Assembly: GCA_038040285.1 (NCBI GenBank)
Contig: JBBPIN010000045.1
Span: forward strand, 1-14,469
Origin: Mayfieldus sp038040285
GTDB lineage: Bacteria > Actinomycetota > Thermoleophilia > Solirubrobacterales > 70-9
Direction: 5' to 3'
Length of the DNA stretch: 14,469 nt
The notes beneath the pieces were generated by a model that had not been told where the DNA came from, did no database searches, and saw only the letters and a list, made by a program, of their open reading frames with translations. Numbering within the stretch: position 1 is the stretch's first letter; each line of letters opens with the position of its first letter. Below are positions 12,333 to 14,469 of the stretch, one piece after another. Both the position numbers and the translations under genes were made by a program.

Positions 12333-12488
12333 CCTCGGTCGCCGGGCGATCTCGATTGTCAAGACGACGATCTCCGAGCGCCGCGCGATGCACGAGGAGC
12401 GCGAGGGCGCGAAGAAGCAAGAGCCAAGCGCTTAACAGCTGGCTCACAACGAGGTCACGGCACCTTCAGAGGTGCGTTACCTGCCCTT
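12333..12488. terminator. Gene-free gap with a short hairpin, convergent end
   Basis: No convincing gene lies between the cupredoxin-like stop and the sufD stop. A short open stretch ending at 12435 (RRAMHEEREGAKKQEPSA) has no good start or ribosome binding site. GCACCT (12460-12465) and AGGTGC (12470-12475) form a 6-bp hairpin with a 4-base loop followed by GTTACCTGCCCTTCT. This is a plausible weak terminator for the convergent transcripts. Confidence 0.35.
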
Positions 12489-13665
12489 CTAGGCGAGGAT
12501 CTCGCCGAGGCGCCGCTCTAGCGCCCCGGAGACCTCGTCGCGCACCTTGCCCTCGGCGAGGCGCTCGACCAGAGCCTCGAGGAAGGCCTCGATGATCATC
12601 CGCTTCGCGCTCTCCTCGTCGAGGCCGCGGGCCCGCAGATAGAAGAGCTGCTCGCGGTCGATCTGCGCGACCGCCGCGGCGTGGGTGCAGCGCACGTCGT
12701 TGGCCTCGATCTCGAGGCCGGGGATCGCGTCCGCGTGGGCGTCGGTGGAGAGCAGCAGGTTGCGGCTCTCCTGGAAGGCGTCGGTCTGCTGGGCGCCGGG
12801 GTCGACCCGGATCATCCCCCGCCAAACCGCCGTCCCACTGCCGGCCAACACACCCCGGAAGGCGAGATCGGAGGTCGTGTTCGGTGCCGCATGCTCCTGG
12901 GTGGTGTCGAAGTCGAGGTGCTGGCCGCTGCCGCCAGCGTAGGCGCCGGTCACCCGCGCCTCGGCGCCCTGTCCGGCGAGCTTGGTCTCCATCCGCACCT
13001 TGCCGCGCGTCGAGCCGAACCCGAGCGCGGTCCAGTCGAGCGACCCGTCCCGCCCGACCTCGGCGCGCTGGGTGGCGAAGATCCAACTCTGCTCGGAGAT
13101 GTCCTGGGTGCACACGTAGCGCAGCCGGGCTCCGCTTCCGACCCGCAGCTCGACCACGGCGTTGAGCACCGCATCGAGGTCGTCGTCCTCGGAGCGGTAG
13201 CTCTCCCAGATCTCCGCTTCGGCGTCCTCCTCGAGCACCACCAGGGTGCGCCAGTTGAGCGTCGAGCCGGCAGCGGTCTGAATCGCGGAGATCTCGATCG
13301 GCTCCGGGACCCGGACGCCGCACGGCACGTAGATCAGCGCCCCGCTGTCCCAGTTCGCGTCGTTTCGGGCGACGAACGGGTCCTCGATCGAGACCAGCGA
13401 CCCGAGGTGCTCGCGCAGGATCTCCCCGCGCTCCCCCAGCGCAACCTCGAGCGGCAGCACCAGCGCCCCGGCCTCCGCGGCGCCCCCGTCCTCCAGCCCG
13501 ACCGTTCCCCCGGCGGGCTCGTAGGCCTCGAGGTCGAGGCCCGCCAGGTCGGTGAACTCCCAGCCCTTTTTCTTCGCGTCCGGAAGCGGCAGCTCCAACG
13601 CTAGAGAGGCGCCCTTGCGGCGCCTCTCTGAAAGCCAGTCCGGCTCTGCGCGGGCAGCGACGGCG

Positions 13666-13673
<8 letters not shown>
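12489..13673 (-). CDS. sufD: Fe-S cluster assembly protein SufD
   Basis: A 394-residue SufD, partner of SufB and SufC in the cytoplasmic SufBC2D scaffold that builds Fe-S clusters. The N-terminal helical part reads KKKGWEFTDLAGLDLEAYEP; the beta-helix core includes GALIYVPCGVRVPEPIEISA and GKVRMETKLAGQGAEARVTG. The C-terminal family block is EIEANDVRCTHAAAVAQIDR followed by EQLFYLRARGLDEESAKRMI. H331 matches the conserved SufD histidine at the SufB interface. The start is TTG at 13673, supported by GGAAGG five bases upstream and by the 8-base overlap with the sufB stop; no ATG or GTG lies near. A strong RNA hairpin forms in codons 15-25. No sufC follows it, so sufC must lie upstream of sufB or elsewhere. 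Confidence 0.94.
13603..13629 (-). promoter_or_regulatory. Perfect 11-bp hairpin in the sufD 5' coding region
   Basis: AGAGAGGCGCC (13603-13613) and GGCGCCTCTCT (13619-13629) pair perfectly around a 5-base loop. In the sufD mRNA this stem begins about 44 bases after the TTG start and encodes part of LSERRRKGASLAL. It is far stronger than needed for the encoded residues and could slow ribosomes or polymerase early in sufD. A regulatory role is inference. Confidence 0.45.

Positions 13674-14469
<796 letters not shown>

Noticed and set aside
12681..13604. 307-codon plus-strand open frame
   Set aside because: It is antisense to sufD and rich in Gly, Val, Arg and His as expected of a shadow frame.

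Overview
The window is GC-rich with short intergenic gaps and a bacterial gene set: IspH, a WS/DGAT-type acyltransferase, and SufB/SufD. This fits a high-GC actinomycete, most likely a soil Thermoleophilia-type lineage. That placement is an inference from gene content and style; there is no rRNA or other marker in the window.

Left part (1 to about 7270) is accessory DNA. It starts with two tandem NTF2/SnoaL-like genes on the minus strand (26-421, 566-985), duplicated together with their flanks. A frameshifted DNA-binding-type remnant follows (about 1051-1537), then a type IV toxin-antitoxin pair (AbiEii 2227-2982, AbiEi 1583-2230, minus) with a leaderless promoter and a dyad operator candidate. 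Next comes a Cas4-like/RNase H-like nuclease of the TM0106 type (3249-4718, plus), converging on a broken minus-strand defence-type operon: the C-terminal remnant of a DUF499-type ATPase (5156 to about 5718) followed by a frameshifted PD-(D/E)XK-like protein (4733-5142). At about 5718 the DUF499 remnant abuts a plus-strand fragment of a bifunctional primase/polymerase. That fragment opens a decayed phage-like cassette of very small genes that mostly overlap by 1 to 4 bases: 21 aa, 114 aa, HNH endonuclease, 41 aa, 31 aa, 42 aa (membrane), a 34-codon frame with an internal TGA, and a truncated frame. Several of these are shorter than usual gene-calling limits.

Right part (about 7270 to 14469) looks like chromosomal backbone. 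A DMT-type transporter gene loses its C-terminal two thirds exactly where the cassette ends, which suggests the accessory DNA interrupted it. Upstream of it in the same minus-strand operon are a 74-aa conserved small protein and a WS/DGAT acyltransferase (wax ester/triacylglycerol synthesis). Divergent from that is ispH (isoprenoid precursor synthesis, plus). It converges on a thioredoxin-fold protein whose CXXC site is replaced, and a 10-bp hairpin lies between the two. Divergent from the latter is a two-gene plus-strand unit: a heme-oxygenase-like diiron oxidase/oxygenase (HDO) with a full set of candidate metal ligands, and a membrane-anchored cupredoxin-like protein without copper ligands. 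The window ends with sufD and the 3' part of sufB (minus strand, Fe-S cluster assembly scaffold).

The points I consider most worth following are the overlapping micro-gene cassette with a hairpin that contains a ribosome binding site, the DUF499 plus QxK-nuclease remnant, the AbiE operator and leaderless promoter, the HDO/cupredoxin-like/redox-dead thioredoxin group, and a perfect 11-bp hairpin early in sufD.
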